64,000 nt of DNA from Candidatus Mesenet endosymbiont of Phosphuga atrata (GTDB lineage Bacteria; Pseudomonadota; Alphaproteobacteria; Rickettsiales; Anaplasmataceae), in NCBI RefSeq assembly GCF_964020175.1, contig NZ_OZ026541.1:620001-684000 (forward strand). Reading direction: 5' to 3'. The notes below the pieces were generated by a model that worked only from the letters and a program-made list of their open reading frames with translations, ran no database searches and was not told the origin of the DNA. This document shows, one piece after another, positions 8,248 to 18,580 of the stretch. The first letter of the stretch is position 1. Each line of letters starts with the position of its first letter. A program made the position numbers and the translations under genes.

Positions 8248-10035
8248 TTATAGAGGCATTGTAGGTTGATTATATCTTTTAATTATATCCATTTGCATTT
8301 CTCGTTGCTTTGCCTCTATTGATTCTATTTGCCTTATAAGGCTATCTTGATAGCCAAAGTTACCACTAAGTCTGGCTTGTAATGCCTCTTCCTTTAATGT
8401 GTTTAATTCTCTGAACAACATAATATTGTACCAAATAGTTTTAGCAGATTCATAATTACTCAATTGACTACGGAGTAACTTTGTTTTTTCTGTTATATAT
8501 TGAACGATATCAGCTACTTTTGACTTTTCTAGCTCTTCAAGTAAAGCTTCTTTAGACAATTTACAGTTAATTTTACTTTTGATATCAATAATATGTTGTT
8601 GTAGTTTATAAACATCTTTATTCGTTATATTAAAGTCAGCGAACTGTTCGAAGAGAATTGGATCATCGAGAACTTCAGGAAATTCAATTGCTATGCGTAG
8701 TATTGCTGTTTGATTTTGCTCTTGTTCAACTAAGCTTGGTACTTTATCGTATAGACATTCTTCTTTTGTCATTTTAAAATTTTTTGTACTTTTTACTCCT
8801 TGCTTAGTTTGCAAAAAACGAATCTTGTTATAGAAAAAGTTTTTATAGTACTTTTTTACGCTGCTATTTTTTATGTCATTTATGTAATGCATTAATCTAT
8901 TCTCAAGCATAGCATATTTTTCTGGTGCAGATGAGCTTGTGATGAAAGTACTAGAGCTTATCTCATAAGCCCATAAAAACTCAGAATGTAGTTTTGCTTT
9001 ATCTTCAAGTAAGGAAAGAATCTCTTCTGAATTATAGTTATAGCTGTTGCATATATCGTATGGATCACAACCAGATGGGAGGATTACAAATTTCAAAAGT
9101 TTTTCAGGTTCTAAAACAGATAAAGCAAGACTTGCAATTCTTAAAGCAGCAGTGTGCCCAGCATTATCCCCATCCATGCATATAAATATTTCCTGTGCTA
9201 TATTCCATAAACTTTCTATGTGCCAAGTGGAAATGGCAGTACCAAGTGGTGCAACTACATTTGTAATGCCAGCTTGAAATAATGCAATGACATCTGTATA
9301 CCCTTCAACAATAAATACTTGTTGTTTTTTTCGTATTTCACTTAAAGCAAAATTTATAGAATAGATACTCTCTCTTTTTTTAAATAATATACTTTCAGGG
9401 GAATTAAGATATTTAGGCTGCATCTTATCATCCAATATTCTTCCACCAAAAGCGATAATTTTTCCTGTCATATTCCAGATAGGAAACATTATTCTGCTCC
9501 TAAAATAGTCACCGTTTTTATTTATAAGCCCTATGACTTCATCTTTTATTCCTTGAGCACTTAAATATTCTTTTAAACCATTGTTTGGTGCATAGCCTAT
9601 TTTGAATTTTTTAATCATATCGAGAGAGATTTTGCGCTGCCTTAAATAATCAAGTGCTAATTCATTGCTATGGAGTTTATGTGTAAACCAGTCTGCAGCT
9701 AGATCAAAAACTTTGGTCATATCGTTGTTTTTACTGCTATCTTGATTATATCTTTTTTCTGGCAGCTGTACTCCTGTCATCTGTGCTAATGACTCTACCG
9801 CTTCTTTAAAATTTAAACCTTCTGTTTTACAAACAAATTCAAATACATCACCACTTGCGCCACAACCAAAGCAATAGTAAAAACCCTTACCATCATTTAC
9901 CGTAAAAGAAGGTGTTTTTTCATGATGGAATGGGCATAGGCCAACAAAATTTGCCCCTTTTTTTATTAATTTAACCTTTTTGCCAATGATATTAGAAAGT
10001 AAAAGCCTTGATTTTATTAGCTCTGTATAATCCAT
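8248..10035 (-). CDS. dnaG: DNA primase DnaG
   Basis: A 595-residue primase that makes RNA primers for replication. The N-terminal CHC2 zinc-binding domain is seen as C34, H37, C55 and C58 (CPFHHEKTPSF, then YYCFGCGASGD). The TOPRIM catalytic core has E242 (VEGYTDVIAL) and the metal-binding MDGDNAGH at 285-292. The C-terminal third is a less conserved helical region that contacts DnaB helicase. The ATG start gives the standard N-terminus. It is divergently oriented from the prepilin peptidase gene, with 81 bases between the starts, and shows no decay. Confidence 0.97.
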   Translation of the reverse strand: MDYTELIKSRLLLSNIIGKKVKLIKKGANFVGLCPFHHEKTPSFTVNDGKGFYYCFGCGASGDVFEFVCKTEGLNFKEAVESLAQMTGVQLPEKRYNQDSSKNNDMTKVFDLAADWFTHKLHSNELALDYLRQRKISLDMIKKFKIGYAPNNGLKEYLSAQGIKDEVIGLINKNGDYFRSRIMFPIWNMTGKIIAFGGRILDDKMQPKYLNSPESILFKKRESIYSINFALSEIRKKQQVFIVEGYTDVIALFQAGITNVVAPLGTAISTWHIESLWNIAQEIFICMDGDNAGHTAALRIASLALSVLEPEKLLKFVILPSGCDPYDICNSYNYNSEEILSLLEDKAKLHSEFLWAYEISSSTFITSSSAPEKYAMLENRLMHYINDIKNSSVKKYYKNFFYNKIRFLQTKQGVKSTKNFKMTKEECLYDKVPSLVEQEQNQTAILRIAIEFPEVLDDPILFEQFADFNITNKDVYKLQQHIIDIKSKINCKLSKEALLEELEKSKVADIVQYITEKTKLLRSQLSNYESAKTIWYNIMLFRELNTLKEEALQARLSGNFGYQDSLIRQIESIEAKQREMQMDIIKRYNQPTMPL

Positions 10036-10116
10036 AGCACTATAACTTTGAAAAATAAGATTAAATCATTTTTTAGAATATGTGTAACATAACTTATGTA
10101 AATTGAACAAGAGAAG

Positions 10117-10851
10117 ATGGTAGCCTGCGTAGAATATATAGTATTTTTTTTACTTGGAATTAGTTTTGGCAGTTTTATATGCTGCGTTGTATATCGTCTT
10201 CCACGCAATATGAATATTATACTAACACGTTCGTTTTGCTCTGCATGTAAACAGAAATTAAAACCCTTTGATTTATTTCCCATAATATCATATTTATTCT
10301 TACATGGGGTCTGCAGATATTGCAAAACAAAAATACCTATTACCTATCCAATCATTGAGTTTACTGTAGGACTGATATTTATTTTACTTTACTATAAATT
10401 CTCCTTATCTTACAAATTCCTGCTGCTTATAGCACTTGTCATTTGTTTGCTAATTGCAGCCTTAATTGACATAGAGTTTTACATTATTCCCAATTCAATA
10501 CAAATAATATTGTTATTTATTGGCCTAATGTACAGTAGTTATTACTCCATTTTTCAACATCTATTGTCAGCCCTCATATTATTTTTTACTTCTATAACCT
10601 TAAAATTTTCACTTACCGCTGCTTTAAATAAAGAAGCACTAGGATGGGGAGATGTAAAATTCTTCTTCACTAGTGGTTTATTTATTGAACCAAGTTCAAT
10701 ACCAACTTTTTTAATGCTATCTGGCATATTTGGTATCACTACTGCTACAATATGGAGAATTGCATATAAAAAGGAAACATTTCCCTTTATTCCTTCACTT
10801 AGCGCTGCTTTGTTTATTATAACCTTTAAGCACTGTATGAAAATTATCTAA
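10117..10851 (+). CDS. Prepilin leader peptidase / A24-family aspartic protease
   Basis: A 244-residue integral membrane protein of the PilD/GspO family, which cleaves type IV prepilin-like leaders and often N-methylates the new end. The N-terminal part GSFICCVVYRLPR and the four-Cys zinc site (C41, C44, C66, C69) belong to the methyltransferase-like domain. The two catalytic aspartates are D118 (ALIDIEFYIIPN) and D179 (GWGDVKFF). About seven hydrophobic segments span the membrane. No pilin or secretion-ATPase genes are nearby, so the substrate cannot be read from context; competence-like or pseudopilin proteins are possibilities. It converges with the gene ending at 10852, leaving no gap. 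Confidence 0.9.
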   Translation: MVACVEYIVFFLLGISFGSFICCVVYRLPRNMNIILTRSFCSACKQKLKPFDLFPIISYLFLHGVCRYCKTKIPITYPIIEFTVGLIFILLYYKFSLSYKFLLLIALVICLLIAALIDIEFYIIPNSIQIILLFIGLMYSSYYSIFQHLLSALILFFTSITLKFSLTAALNKEALGWGDVKFFFTSGLFIEPSSIPTFLMLSGIFGITTATIWRIAYKKETFPFIPSLSAALFIITFKHCMKII

Positions 10852-12183
10852 TCAACGCATACGAAGACACTTATTTTGCTCAAGTTTTACATCTTCCAAT
10901 TTAGCAGATATACTGTTTTCTATCTCTAGCTCAGGTGCTTTGTACATATTATGCTTATAACACTTCCAACTCCTATTACCTTCTTGTATACTGAACTGAG
11001 AGCCATTTTTTTCTATAGCAGTGTTTAAGCATATTTTTTCTTCTAAAATTTTATCTAATTCAGTTTCTTGATCGTATAATTTCTTTTGTTGCTCTCGCAT
11101 GATCCCTATTGAAATTTCATCAATATTCTGTAGGGCAAACTTTTCTAAGTTGTCTCTAAAGAAAAAATAAACCACCTGTTCCTGACCTGCGTTTAAAAAG
11201 AAACTATCTGGCCAACTCATAGCTTTTTTTGCTACATCTAAAAATTCCTGAGTGTTTTTTGCATCCTTAAATTTATTTATAAGGCTATCAATAAGTTTTT
11301 TATTACGTTTCTTAGGATTATCAAAATGTACTACACTAGAATATTGATCTGTTTCTTTTTGTAAATTTCTAATACTATTCAGAAGCTTTTTTTGACTCTC
11401 TTTATCAAATTCATTTTTATTATTTAAGTATGGTACTATAATACTTCGTAATTTTTTGTATAATACCGGTTTTGTTTCAGTGAGATTGGCTTTAATCTGG
11501 TCATAAGTTTTAATGATTACAAGATGACTAATGCTATTAACAGCAATAGCACCATTTTCATATTTATATTTACTAGAAAGCACTACACCTTTTGTTCTTG
11601 AGGCTAATATTCCTAAAGGAGCATTCAATTCACCAATCTTACCTTCTATTTTAGCATCAAAGTCAAAATAAATTACTGATTTACTGTTTGATATTTCTTC
11701 TGGTTTAACCTTTTTTGATTCTATAAGTCCATCTCCAGCTTTAAGCAACATTAATATCCGCATCATATCTAAGCGAAACCCCATACGTTCATCTATATTT
11801 GGTAACTTTAAGTACTCAGTCATTCTCATTTTCTTACCTGAATCTAGATCAGAAGTTAATCGGTTGGTATCAAATTCAAAATCATATTCACTCCAGTCTA
11901 GCTTGTTAAAATCTATAGCCCTGATATTTGGTGCTAACTTTTCTAGGTCTTGCATTTGTTGATTCTGCTCTTCATTTAAAGTATCACCTAAATAATATAG
12001 GCATATGAGGCGATCTGGCTCTACTTTAGCCATACTCACAAGGCGCTGGTGATGGGAAAAAGTTTCAGTATTTGGTAATGGATGCCTTCCTGGTTCTGCT
12101 TCCTTGTTTAAACGATCAGGGCTGGAGACGATCCATTGCATAAGTATTGGTGCATTGGTATCGATGATGGTTTTAGCTTGCAC
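10852..12183 (-). CDS. Putative toxin-like glycosyltransferase with DXD motif
   Basis: A 443-residue protein with GTG start and a strong AAGGGGGAT ribosome-binding site. The first 220 residues resemble the DXD-type sugar transferases related to clostridial TcdA/TcdB and capsule/mannosyl transferases. Visible parts are a nucleotide-binding start (PILMQWIVSSPDRL), the helix RLDMMRILMLLKAGDGLI (137-154), the metal-binding D174-F-D176 in VIYFDFD, and ENGAIAVNS (209-217), which matches the acceptor-side N-G-F/I-x-A-x-N element. Residues 220-443 are helical and charged, with no recognised fold. There is no signal peptide. The family call is inference from motif order; export through the type IV system to modify host proteins would fit but is untested. 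Confidence 0.65.
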   Translation of the reverse strand: MQAKTIIDTNAPILMQWIVSSPDRLNKEAEPGRHPLPNTETFSHHQRLVSMAKVEPDRLICLYYLGDTLNEEQNQQMQDLEKLAPNIRAIDFNKLDWSEYDFEFDTNRLTSDLDSGKKMRMTEYLKLPNIDERMGFRLDMMRILMLLKAGDGLIESKKVKPEEISNSKSVIYFDFDAKIEGKIGELNAPLGILASRTKGVVLSSKYKYENGAIAVNSISHLVIIKTYDQIKANLTETKPVLYKKLRSIIVPYLNNKNEFDKESQKKLLNSIRNLQKETDQYSSVVHFDNPKKRNKKLIDSLINKFKDAKNTQEFLDVAKKAMSWPDSFFLNAGQEQVVYFFFRDNLEKFALQNIDEISIGIMREQQKKLYDQETELDKILEEKICLNTAIEKNGSQFSIQEGNRSWKCYKHNMYKAPELEIENSISAKLEDVKLEQNKCLRMR

Positions 12184-12298
12184 ATTTTATCCCCCTTAAT
12201 TATTTTAATCTATAAATTAGTTAATTTCAATATTTAATTTGATAAAAAGTGTTGAAGATATATAATGACCCTCTGCTCTTACACGGGTTTTATTGGTT

Positions 12299-14755
12299 AT
12301 GGAATATGACTTCAAAAGCGTTGAGAAGTTTTTTCAAGAAAAGTGGGATTTCTCAATTAGAATGGATAGCAATAAAAAAAAATGCTATGTGCTTGAAATG
12401 TTTCCTTATCCTTCAGGTAATATACACATGGGGCACCTACGCAATTATGCTATAGGTGATGTCATTAGTCGTTATAAAAGGGCATGTGGCTTTAACGTTT
12501 TTCATCCAATTGGTTGGGATGCATTTGGCCTCCCAGCTGAGAATGCTGCACGAGACAACAAGATAGACCCTGCAGTATGGACGCAAAATAACATAAGTAA
12601 TATGAAGAAGCAGCTAAAGTCGATAGGGCTTTCTTATAATTGGGAACATGAGCTTTCCACCTGTGATCATGAATATTATAAGCATGAACAGAAGTTTTTT
12701 TTGAGCTTTCTTAGAGCTGGTTTAGCTTACCGCAAGGAGGCATGGGTTAATTGGGATCCTATAGATCAGACAGTTTTAGCCAACGAGCAAGTGGTAAATG
12801 GAAAGGGATGGAGGTCCGGTGCAATAGTTGAAAAACGAAAACTTTCTCAGTGGTTTTTAAAAATTACCGATTTTGCTGATGATTTACTTGAATATATCGA
12901 AGCTTTAAAAGGCTGGCCTGAAAAAGTAAAATTAATGCAAAAGCAATGGATAGGGCGCTCAGAAGGTTTTATAATTAGCTTTGATATTGTGGGCTCAGAC
13001 AAGAAGCTAGAGGTATTTACAACTTGTCCTCATACTCTATTTGGTGCTTCATTTTGTGCGGTTGCCCCACAGCATCCAATACTGCAAGATATTATGAATA
13101 CCGAGGTGCTCAAATATATTCAAGATTGTGATGAGCCTTCAGAAAAAACAGAGAAAATAGGAGTATATACTGGAATTGATGTAAAACATCCATTTTTAGA
13201 TGAGGAATTACCTATTTACGTTGCTAATTTCGTTTTAATGGAATATGGCACAGGGGCAATTTTTGGCTGCCCTGCACATGATCAGCGTGACTTAGATTTT
13301 GCTCATAAATATAACCTAAAAGTTACTGCTGTTATACGCCCAAATGATGCAGAAGCAATTGAGATAAAAGATAAGCCGTACCTAGAAGACGGAATTATGT
13401 TTAATTCTGATTTTTTAAATGGTTTATCAGTAGAAGAGGCAAAGCAAAAAATCATTACAAAACTTGAAGGGAAGGGAATGTGCAGAAAAGAAATTAATTA
13501 CCGTTTGCATGATTGGGGAATATCAAGACAGCGTTACTGGGGCTGCCCTATACCAATTATCTATTGTAAAGTTTGTGGTACTGTGCCAGTGCCTGAGAAA
13601 GAATTGCCAGTTACTTTACCAACTGATGTTGATTTTACAAGCGGCAATCCTCTAAAGAGCCATCCAACTTGGAAATATACAAATTGTCCTAAATGTGGTG
13701 ATAAGGCAGAACGGGAAACAGATACATTCGATACTTTTTTTGAGTCATCTTGGTATTTCGCTGCGTTTTGCAGCAAAGATAAAGGGATTGATAAAGATGC
13801 ATGTGATCGCTTTCTGCCAGTTGATTACTATATTGGCGGCATTGAGCATGCAATTTTACACTTGCTATATTCACGATTTTTTTGTCGTGCACTGAGCAAG
13901 TGTGGCTACCTAGATATCAAGGAGCCATTTTCAACTCTGATCACACAAGGAATGGTATGTCATGTTACCTATAAAGATGAAAAAGGTAATTGGCTGTTTC
14001 CACAGGAAGCAAAAGAACTAACTAAAAAGGGTGAAAAAATAGAGATTGGCAAACTTGAAAAGATGAGCAAATCAAAAAAAAATATTGTTGATCCAAGCTA
14101 CATAATAGACAAATACGGTGCTGACACTGCCCGTCTGTTTGTCTTATCTGATACTCCACTAGAAAAAGACATGAAGTGGTCTGATGAGGGGATAGAAGGT
14201 AACTTCCGTTATATAAATAAATTATGGCGCATGGTTATGCAATTAAAACCAATTGATATCAAGTGTAATAACACTGCTGTTCAGCTAAAGTATAGAAAGG
14301 AGCTGCATCAGCTACTAAATGGCTTAACTTCTGATTTAGAGAATTGTCAGTTAAATTGTGCTGTTGCTAAATTTCGTGAAATGACAAATTTGATAGCCAA
14401 TATAGAGCTAGATTCAGGTAAACATGTCATAGATGAAGGTATATGCATTTTAATTAGAGTGATAGAACCATTTATACCACATTTAGCTGAAAAATTATGG
14501 CAGGAGATAGGTGGAGAAGGAATGCTTTGCGATCAAAGTTGGCCTTTAGCTGATAATTCATTATTAGCTCAAGAAATGGTAACAATAGCTGTGCAAATTA
14601 ATGGTAAATTACGTACCACAATTGATGTAGAAAGCAATTTAGATATTGAAGAGCTAAAAAAATTGGCAGCAGATGCAGTGGCACAAAAGATTGATGCCAA
14701 CAGTATTAGTAAAATATATGTGGTTCCAGGTAGAATTGTCAATATCGTTATATAA
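12299..14755 (+). CDS. leuS: Leucyl-tRNA synthetase
   Basis: A class Ia synthetase charging tRNA-Leu. An upstream in-frame TTG at 12293 would add two residues, but the ATG at 12299 gives the usual start [16 protein letters not shown]. The catalytic signatures are HMGH near residue 44 and KMSKS near residue 589. The CP1 editing domain lies between them, with the conserved GCPAHDQRD-type segment. A zinc-ribbon-like insertion (CKVCG and CPKCG) and a C-terminal anticodon-binding/ubiquitin-like end are visible. The length (818-820 aa) is normal. No clear ribosome-binding site precedes the ATG. Confidence 0.97.
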   Translation: MEYDFKSVEKFFQEKWDFSIRMDSNKKKCYVLEMFPYPSGNIHMGHLRNYAIGDVISRYKRACGFNVFHPIGWDAFGLPAENAARDNKIDPAVWTQNNISNMKKQLKSIGLSYNWEHELSTCDHEYYKHEQKFFLSFLRAGLAYRKEAWVNWDPIDQTVLANEQVVNGKGWRSGAIVEKRKLSQWFLKITDFADDLLEYIEALKGWPEKVKLMQKQWIGRSEGFIISFDIVGSDKKLEVFTTCPHTLFGASFCAVAPQHPILQDIMNTEVLKYIQDCDEPSEKTEKIGVYTGIDVKHPFLDEELPIYVANFVLMEYGTGAIFGCPAHDQRDLDFAHKYNLKVTAVIRPNDAEAIEIKDKPYLEDGIMFNSDFLNGLSVEEAKQKIITKLEGKGMCRKEINYRLHDWGISRQRYWGCPIPIIYCKVCGTVPVPEKELPVTLPTDVDFTSGNPLKSHPTWKYTNCPKCGDKAERETDTFDTFFESSWYFAAFCSKDKGIDKDACDRFLPVDYYIGGIEHAILHLLYSRFFCRALSKCGYLDIKEPFSTLITQGMVCHVTYKDEKGNWLFPQEAKELTKKGEKIEIGKLEKMSKSKKNIVDPSYIIDKYGADTARLFVLSDTPLEKDMKWSDEGIEGNFRYINKLWRMVMQLKPIDIKCNNTAVQLKYRKELHQLLNGLTSDLENCQLNCAVAKFREMTNLIANIELDSGKHVIDEGICILIRVIEPFIPHLAEKLWQEIGGEGMLCDQSWPLADNSLLAQEMVTIAVQINGKLRTTIDVESNLDIEELKKLAADAVAQKIDANSISKIYVVPGRIVNIVI

Positions 14756-14926
14756 ATTACCTAATTTTTTATCAAATCAAGACTCTTCCATTCTAGCTAA
14801 AATCTCTTTTGAAATTAACAAAAAACAGTTTGATTAAATTTTAAAACAAAAAATTACTTGCTAGCAAATATATACAAATGTAAACCTTTAAAGCATAAAT
14901 TTACTAAATGTCTTTAAATTATATAA

Positions 14927-16900
14927 ATGCTTAAAAAATATAGTAAAATATTAATAGCTAATAGGGGTGAGATCGCCTGCAGAATCATCAAGACTGCTCA
15001 TAAGATGGGTATATCATGTGTTTGTATTTACTCTGATGCTGATGTGAATTCGCTACATGTGAGGCTTGCAGATGAAGCAGTACATATAGGACAATCACCT
15101 GCATGCGCAAGTTATCTAGATATTGATAAAATATGTCAAGCTGCAGTTGATACTAAAGCACAAGCAGTTCATCCAGGTTACGGTTTTTTATCTGAGAATC
15201 AACATTTTCCTCTTGCTCTTGAAAAATTTGGCATTGATTTTGTTGGACCAAGCACTGAGGCAATAAAAGCTATGGCAAATAAAATAACAGCCAAAGAAGT
15301 TGCTGTAAAATCAGGAGTAAGTGTAGTTCCTGGCTACGCTGGTGTGGTTTTAAATATAGCTCACGCTGAAGGGATAGCTCAGCAAATTGGTTTTCCAATT
15401 ATGATTAAAGCTGCAGCAGGAGGTGGGGGAAAAGGCATGAGGATTGTAAGATCAATAAAAGAAGTCGCTCAAGCGTTTGACTCTGCAACTAACGAAGCAA
15501 TGAAAAATTTTAAGGATGGTAGCCTTTTTATAGAAAAATATGTAGAGTTGCCACGGCATATCGAAGTACAAATTCTAGGTGATAAATACGGCAATGTCGT
15601 ATGCTTAGGAGAAAGAGAATGCTCTATACAAAGACATAATCAGAAGGTAATAGAAGAAAGCCCAAGTCCATTTATTACTGAAGAAATAAGACAAAAGATG
15701 TATGAGCAATGCGTATCTTTAGCAAAACAAGTCAATTACTTTTCTGCAGGTACTGTAGAGTTTATCATGGATAAAGATAAGCAATTTTATTTTTTGGAAA
15801 TGAACACTAGACTGCAAGTTGAGCATCCCATTACAGAGTTAGTTACAGGTATCGACATAGTTGAAGAAATGATAAAAATATCTTGTGGGCAAAAGTTAGG
15901 ATTTAGCCAGGAAGATATAAGATTAAATGGGTGGGCAATAGAGAGTAGAATTTATGCTGAGGATCCAGCAAAGAACTTTTTTCCTGCTAGTGGACGTGTA
16001 AAGTATTATAACATGCCGAAAGAAAGTAGTAACGTAAGAATAGATGATGGAGTTTTTGCTGGTGCAGAAGTGAGTATGTTCTATGACCCAATGATAGCAA
16101 AGATCATTACATATGGAAAAGATAGAATAGCAGCAATAAGTTGTATGCAGCAAGCATTATCTGAGTCTTATGTTGGCGGTATTGCAAACAACATTGAATT
16201 TCTTGAATCAATCTTTCATCAGCCAGCTTTTATAGCAGCAAAATTGCATACTGGGTTTATTTCAGAATTTTATTCGAATGGTTTTCATAGTGATATTTTA
16301 ACTGAAGAATCTATCCAGATATTTATATTTGTTTCGTTGTATATTCATTTAAGCAGTGAATGTCGTAATTGGGTTCCTTGTAAAGAGATAGACGATTCAT
16401 TTTCAGTATTTGTGGATAAAAACAAATATAACATAAGGGTAAAGTATGATGGCGTTACTCTTTTAGTGGTACATAATCATAATGAATATTTGATTAAGAA
16501 TAGATGGGATGTAAGCTATAAGCTGCTACAAGTTACCATTAATGACCATGCTCTGAATGTAAAAGTTAGTGTCAATAAAAATATGTACCTGCTCAGTCAT
16601 GCAGGTATGAAAGCGCAATGCTTTGTTTATTGTCCTAGTATAGCAAATCTTAATAAATTTATGCTAGAATCTAAAGAAGATAAGAATATGTTGTGTATTG
16701 AAGCCCCAATATCAGGAATGATTGTCAAGCTGTGTGTAGATCAAGGTGAAAAAATAGAAATAGGCCAACCGCTGTGTATAATAGAGGCAATGAAAATGGA
16801 GAATATAATACATGCAGAGACAAAAGGAACAATAAAAACAATTGCGATAAAGGAGGGAGAAAGTATAAAATCTGGTGACTCTCTCATAGAATTAGAGTAA
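14927..16900 (+). CDS. pccA: Propionyl-/acetyl-CoA carboxylase biotin-containing alpha subunit
   Basis: A 657-residue fusion of a biotin carboxylase (ATP-grasp) and a C-terminal biotin carrier domain. Visible motifs are the N-terminal ILIANRGEIACRI, the glycine-rich ATP loop AAGGGGKGMRIV, and the catalytic EMNTRLQVEHPITE. The biotinylation site EAMKMEN has its lysine at about residue 623. The carrier fused to the carboxylase, with a divergent middle BT domain (about 450-580), is the architecture of propionyl-CoA carboxylase alpha rather than AccC. The beta subunit is not in this window. The gene stands alone, with a 170-base AT-rich leader upstream. Confidence 0.92.
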   Translation: MLKKYSKILIANRGEIACRIIKTAHKMGISCVCIYSDADVNSLHVRLADEAVHIGQSPACASYLDIDKICQAAVDTKAQAVHPGYGFLSENQHFPLALEKFGIDFVGPSTEAIKAMANKITAKEVAVKSGVSVVPGYAGVVLNIAHAEGIAQQIGFPIMIKAAAGGGGKGMRIVRSIKEVAQAFDSATNEAMKNFKDGSLFIEKYVELPRHIEVQILGDKYGNVVCLGERECSIQRHNQKVIEESPSPFITEEIRQKMYEQCVSLAKQVNYFSAGTVEFIMDKDKQFYFLEMNTRLQVEHPITELVTGIDIVEEMIKISCGQKLGFSQEDIRLNGWAIESRIYAEDPAKNFFPASGRVKYYNMPKESSNVRIDDGVFAGAEVSMFYDPMIAKIITYGKDRIAAISCMQQALSESYVGGIANNIEFLESIFHQPAFIAAKLHTGFISEFYSNGFHSDILTEESIQIFIFVSLYIHLSSECRNWVPCKEIDDSFSVFVDKNKYNIRVKYDGVTLLVVHNHNEYLIKNRWDVSYKLLQVTINDHALNVKVSVNKNMYLLSHAGMKAQCFVYCPSIANLNKFMLESKEDKNMLCIEAPISGMIVKLCVDQGEKIEIGQPLCIIEAMKMENIIHAETKGTIKTIAIKEGESIKSGDSLIELE

Positions 16901-16989
16901 TGTTATAAATCATAAAACATATATCAACATGTTCTTAATTTTATAATCTGTATTATTCTTGTTAAATAAGCACGCAGTAAGAAAAAAAC

Positions 16990-17019
16990 TTGACTAAAAA
17001 CAAATTCAAAAGTTATACT
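16990..17019 (+). promoter_or_regulatory. Candidate sigma-70 promoter for nusA-infB-rbfA
   Basis: TTGACT (16990-16995) and TATACT (17014-17019) with an 18-base spacer lie 44 bases upstream of the nusA start. It is the best promoter match I noticed by eye in the window and is well placed to drive the three-gene translation operon. Confidence 0.6.
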
Positions 17020-17062
17020 AAACACTTATTCTCAGTTAACATTAATTAAACTTATTTTTACT

Positions 17063-18568
17063 ATGTCTACCCCTTATAGTCTCAACAGCACAGAATTATT
17101 AAGAGCAGCGAAGGAAACCGCAGAACAAGTGGGTTTGCATATAGAAACTATAATTAAAGCAGTTGAAGCTTCCATTGAACTTGCAGCGCGTAAGAAATAT
17201 GGTAATTATAAAATTGTAACTTCTATAGATAGAAAAACTGGTGTAATATCTATCTTTAGAGAAATCACCGTTGTAGATAATGGCCCTTTTGATGGTGATT
17301 TTATTAGTTTATCAGGGGCAAGGCTAATTAAAGAAGATGCTGAAGTTGGTGAAGTTATACAAGAGCAACTACCACCAATAGATATCAGCTATACCTCAGC
17401 AAAAATTGCTCAAAAAAGAATAAAGCAAATAGTACAAGAAGAAGAACGTAGAAAGCAGTATGAAGAGTTTAAAAATAGGGTTGGCACTATAGTTCGTGGT
17501 AGAGTGAAAGAAATTGAATATCATGGTTTAATTGTGGATATAAATGGTAATGAGGCTTATCTCAAAACATTCAACCTAATTAAGGGTGAGGTGTTTCGTC
17601 AAGGTGATAATATAAATGCCTATGTTGAAGATGTAAGAAATGTAGATTATGGTACACAAATTTTCCTTTCTAGAACACATAAAGGTTTTGTAGAACAATT
17701 ATTTAAAGAAGAAATACCTGAAGTCTATGATGGGATAGTAGTTATTAAAGCAATAGCTAGAGATGCTGGTTCCCGTACTAAGGTTGCGGTTTCTTGTTTT
17801 GATAAAAATATTGATCCTGTGGGAACGTGTATTGGTATTAAAGGCCATAGAGTTAAGAATATAAAATCTCAGCTTAATGATGAAAAAATAGATGTGGTCA
17901 AACATTCTACAAGTTTAGCTGAATTTATTGTTGAAGCAATAGCCCCAGCAAAAGTATTGAGGGTTATTATTGATGAAGATGAATCCTGCATAGAACTGGT
18001 TATTCCTGAAGATCAGTTAAGTATGGCAATTGGTAAGCGTGGTCAGAATATTAGATTAGCTTCAGAACTTGTTGGGTGGAAAGTAAATGTGTTAAGTGAT
18101 AAAGAGAATTCAGAAAAAAGAGCACAAGAATTAAAGAAAGGTTTGACTTTGTTTGTTGACGCTCTAGATGTGGAGGAAATTATAGGGCAATTACTTATTA
18201 CAGAAGGTTTTTCTAGTGTAGAAGACGTTGCTCAAGCATCTACCTCTGACCTTGCATCAATTGAAGGGTTTAATGAAGAGATTGCGATCGCGCTGCGTGA
18301 TAGAGCAGTGCAATATTTAAAAAATAAAGAACATGATAATGAAGCTAAGTTAAAAGAATTAGGGATGGATCAATTTATTAAAGAACTTCCCCACCTCCAA
18401 GTGAATGATATAATAGTACTATATAATAATGATATTAAGACTATAGATGATCTTGCGGGTTTGTCTGATGATGAATTTTGTAGCATAGTTTCTCGTTTTT
18501 CCTTAGGCGAAGAGGTAAATGAAATAATAATGCAGGCACGTAAAAAAGTTGGATTGCTTGATAATTAA
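17063..18568 (+). CDS. nusA: Transcription termination/antitermination factor NusA
   Basis: A 501-residue RNA-polymerase-associated factor. The N-terminal domain binds polymerase (residues 1-130). An S1 domain follows (about 140-205, GTIVRGRVKEIEYHGLIVDI), then two KH domains (about 220-350, with IGIKGHRVKNI and AIGKRGQNIRLASEL GXXG loops). The C-terminal acidic helix-hairpin-helix repeats run from about 365 to 500. The length matches alphaproteobacterial NusA with two C-terminal repeats. It is the first gene of a nusA-infB-rbfA operon; the usual rimP upstream is absent here. The stop codon directly abuts the infB reading frame. Confidence 0.96.
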   Translation: MSTPYSLNSTELLRAAKETAEQVGLHIETIIKAVEASIELAARKKYGNYKIVTSIDRKTGVISIFREITVVDNGPFDGDFISLSGARLIKEDAEVGEVIQEQLPPIDISYTSAKIAQKRIKQIVQEEERRKQYEEFKNRVGTIVRGRVKEIEYHGLIVDINGNEAYLKTFNLIKGEVFRQGDNINAYVEDVRNVDYGTQIFLSRTHKGFVEQLFKEEIPEVYDGIVVIKAIARDAGSRTKVAVSCFDKNIDPVGTCIGIKGHRVKNIKSQLNDEKIDVVKHSTSLAEFIVEAIAPAKVLRVIIDEDESCIELVIPEDQLSMAIGKRGQNIRLASELVGWKVNVLSDKENSEKRAQELKKGLTLFVDALDVEEIIGQLLITEGFSSVEDVAQASTSDLASIEGFNEEIAIALRDRAVQYLKNKEHDNEAKLKELGMDQFIKELPHLQVNDIIVLYNNDIKTIDDLAGLSDDEFCSIVSRFSLGEEVNEIIMQARKKVGLLDN

Positions 18569-18580
18569 TTGAGTGGATAT

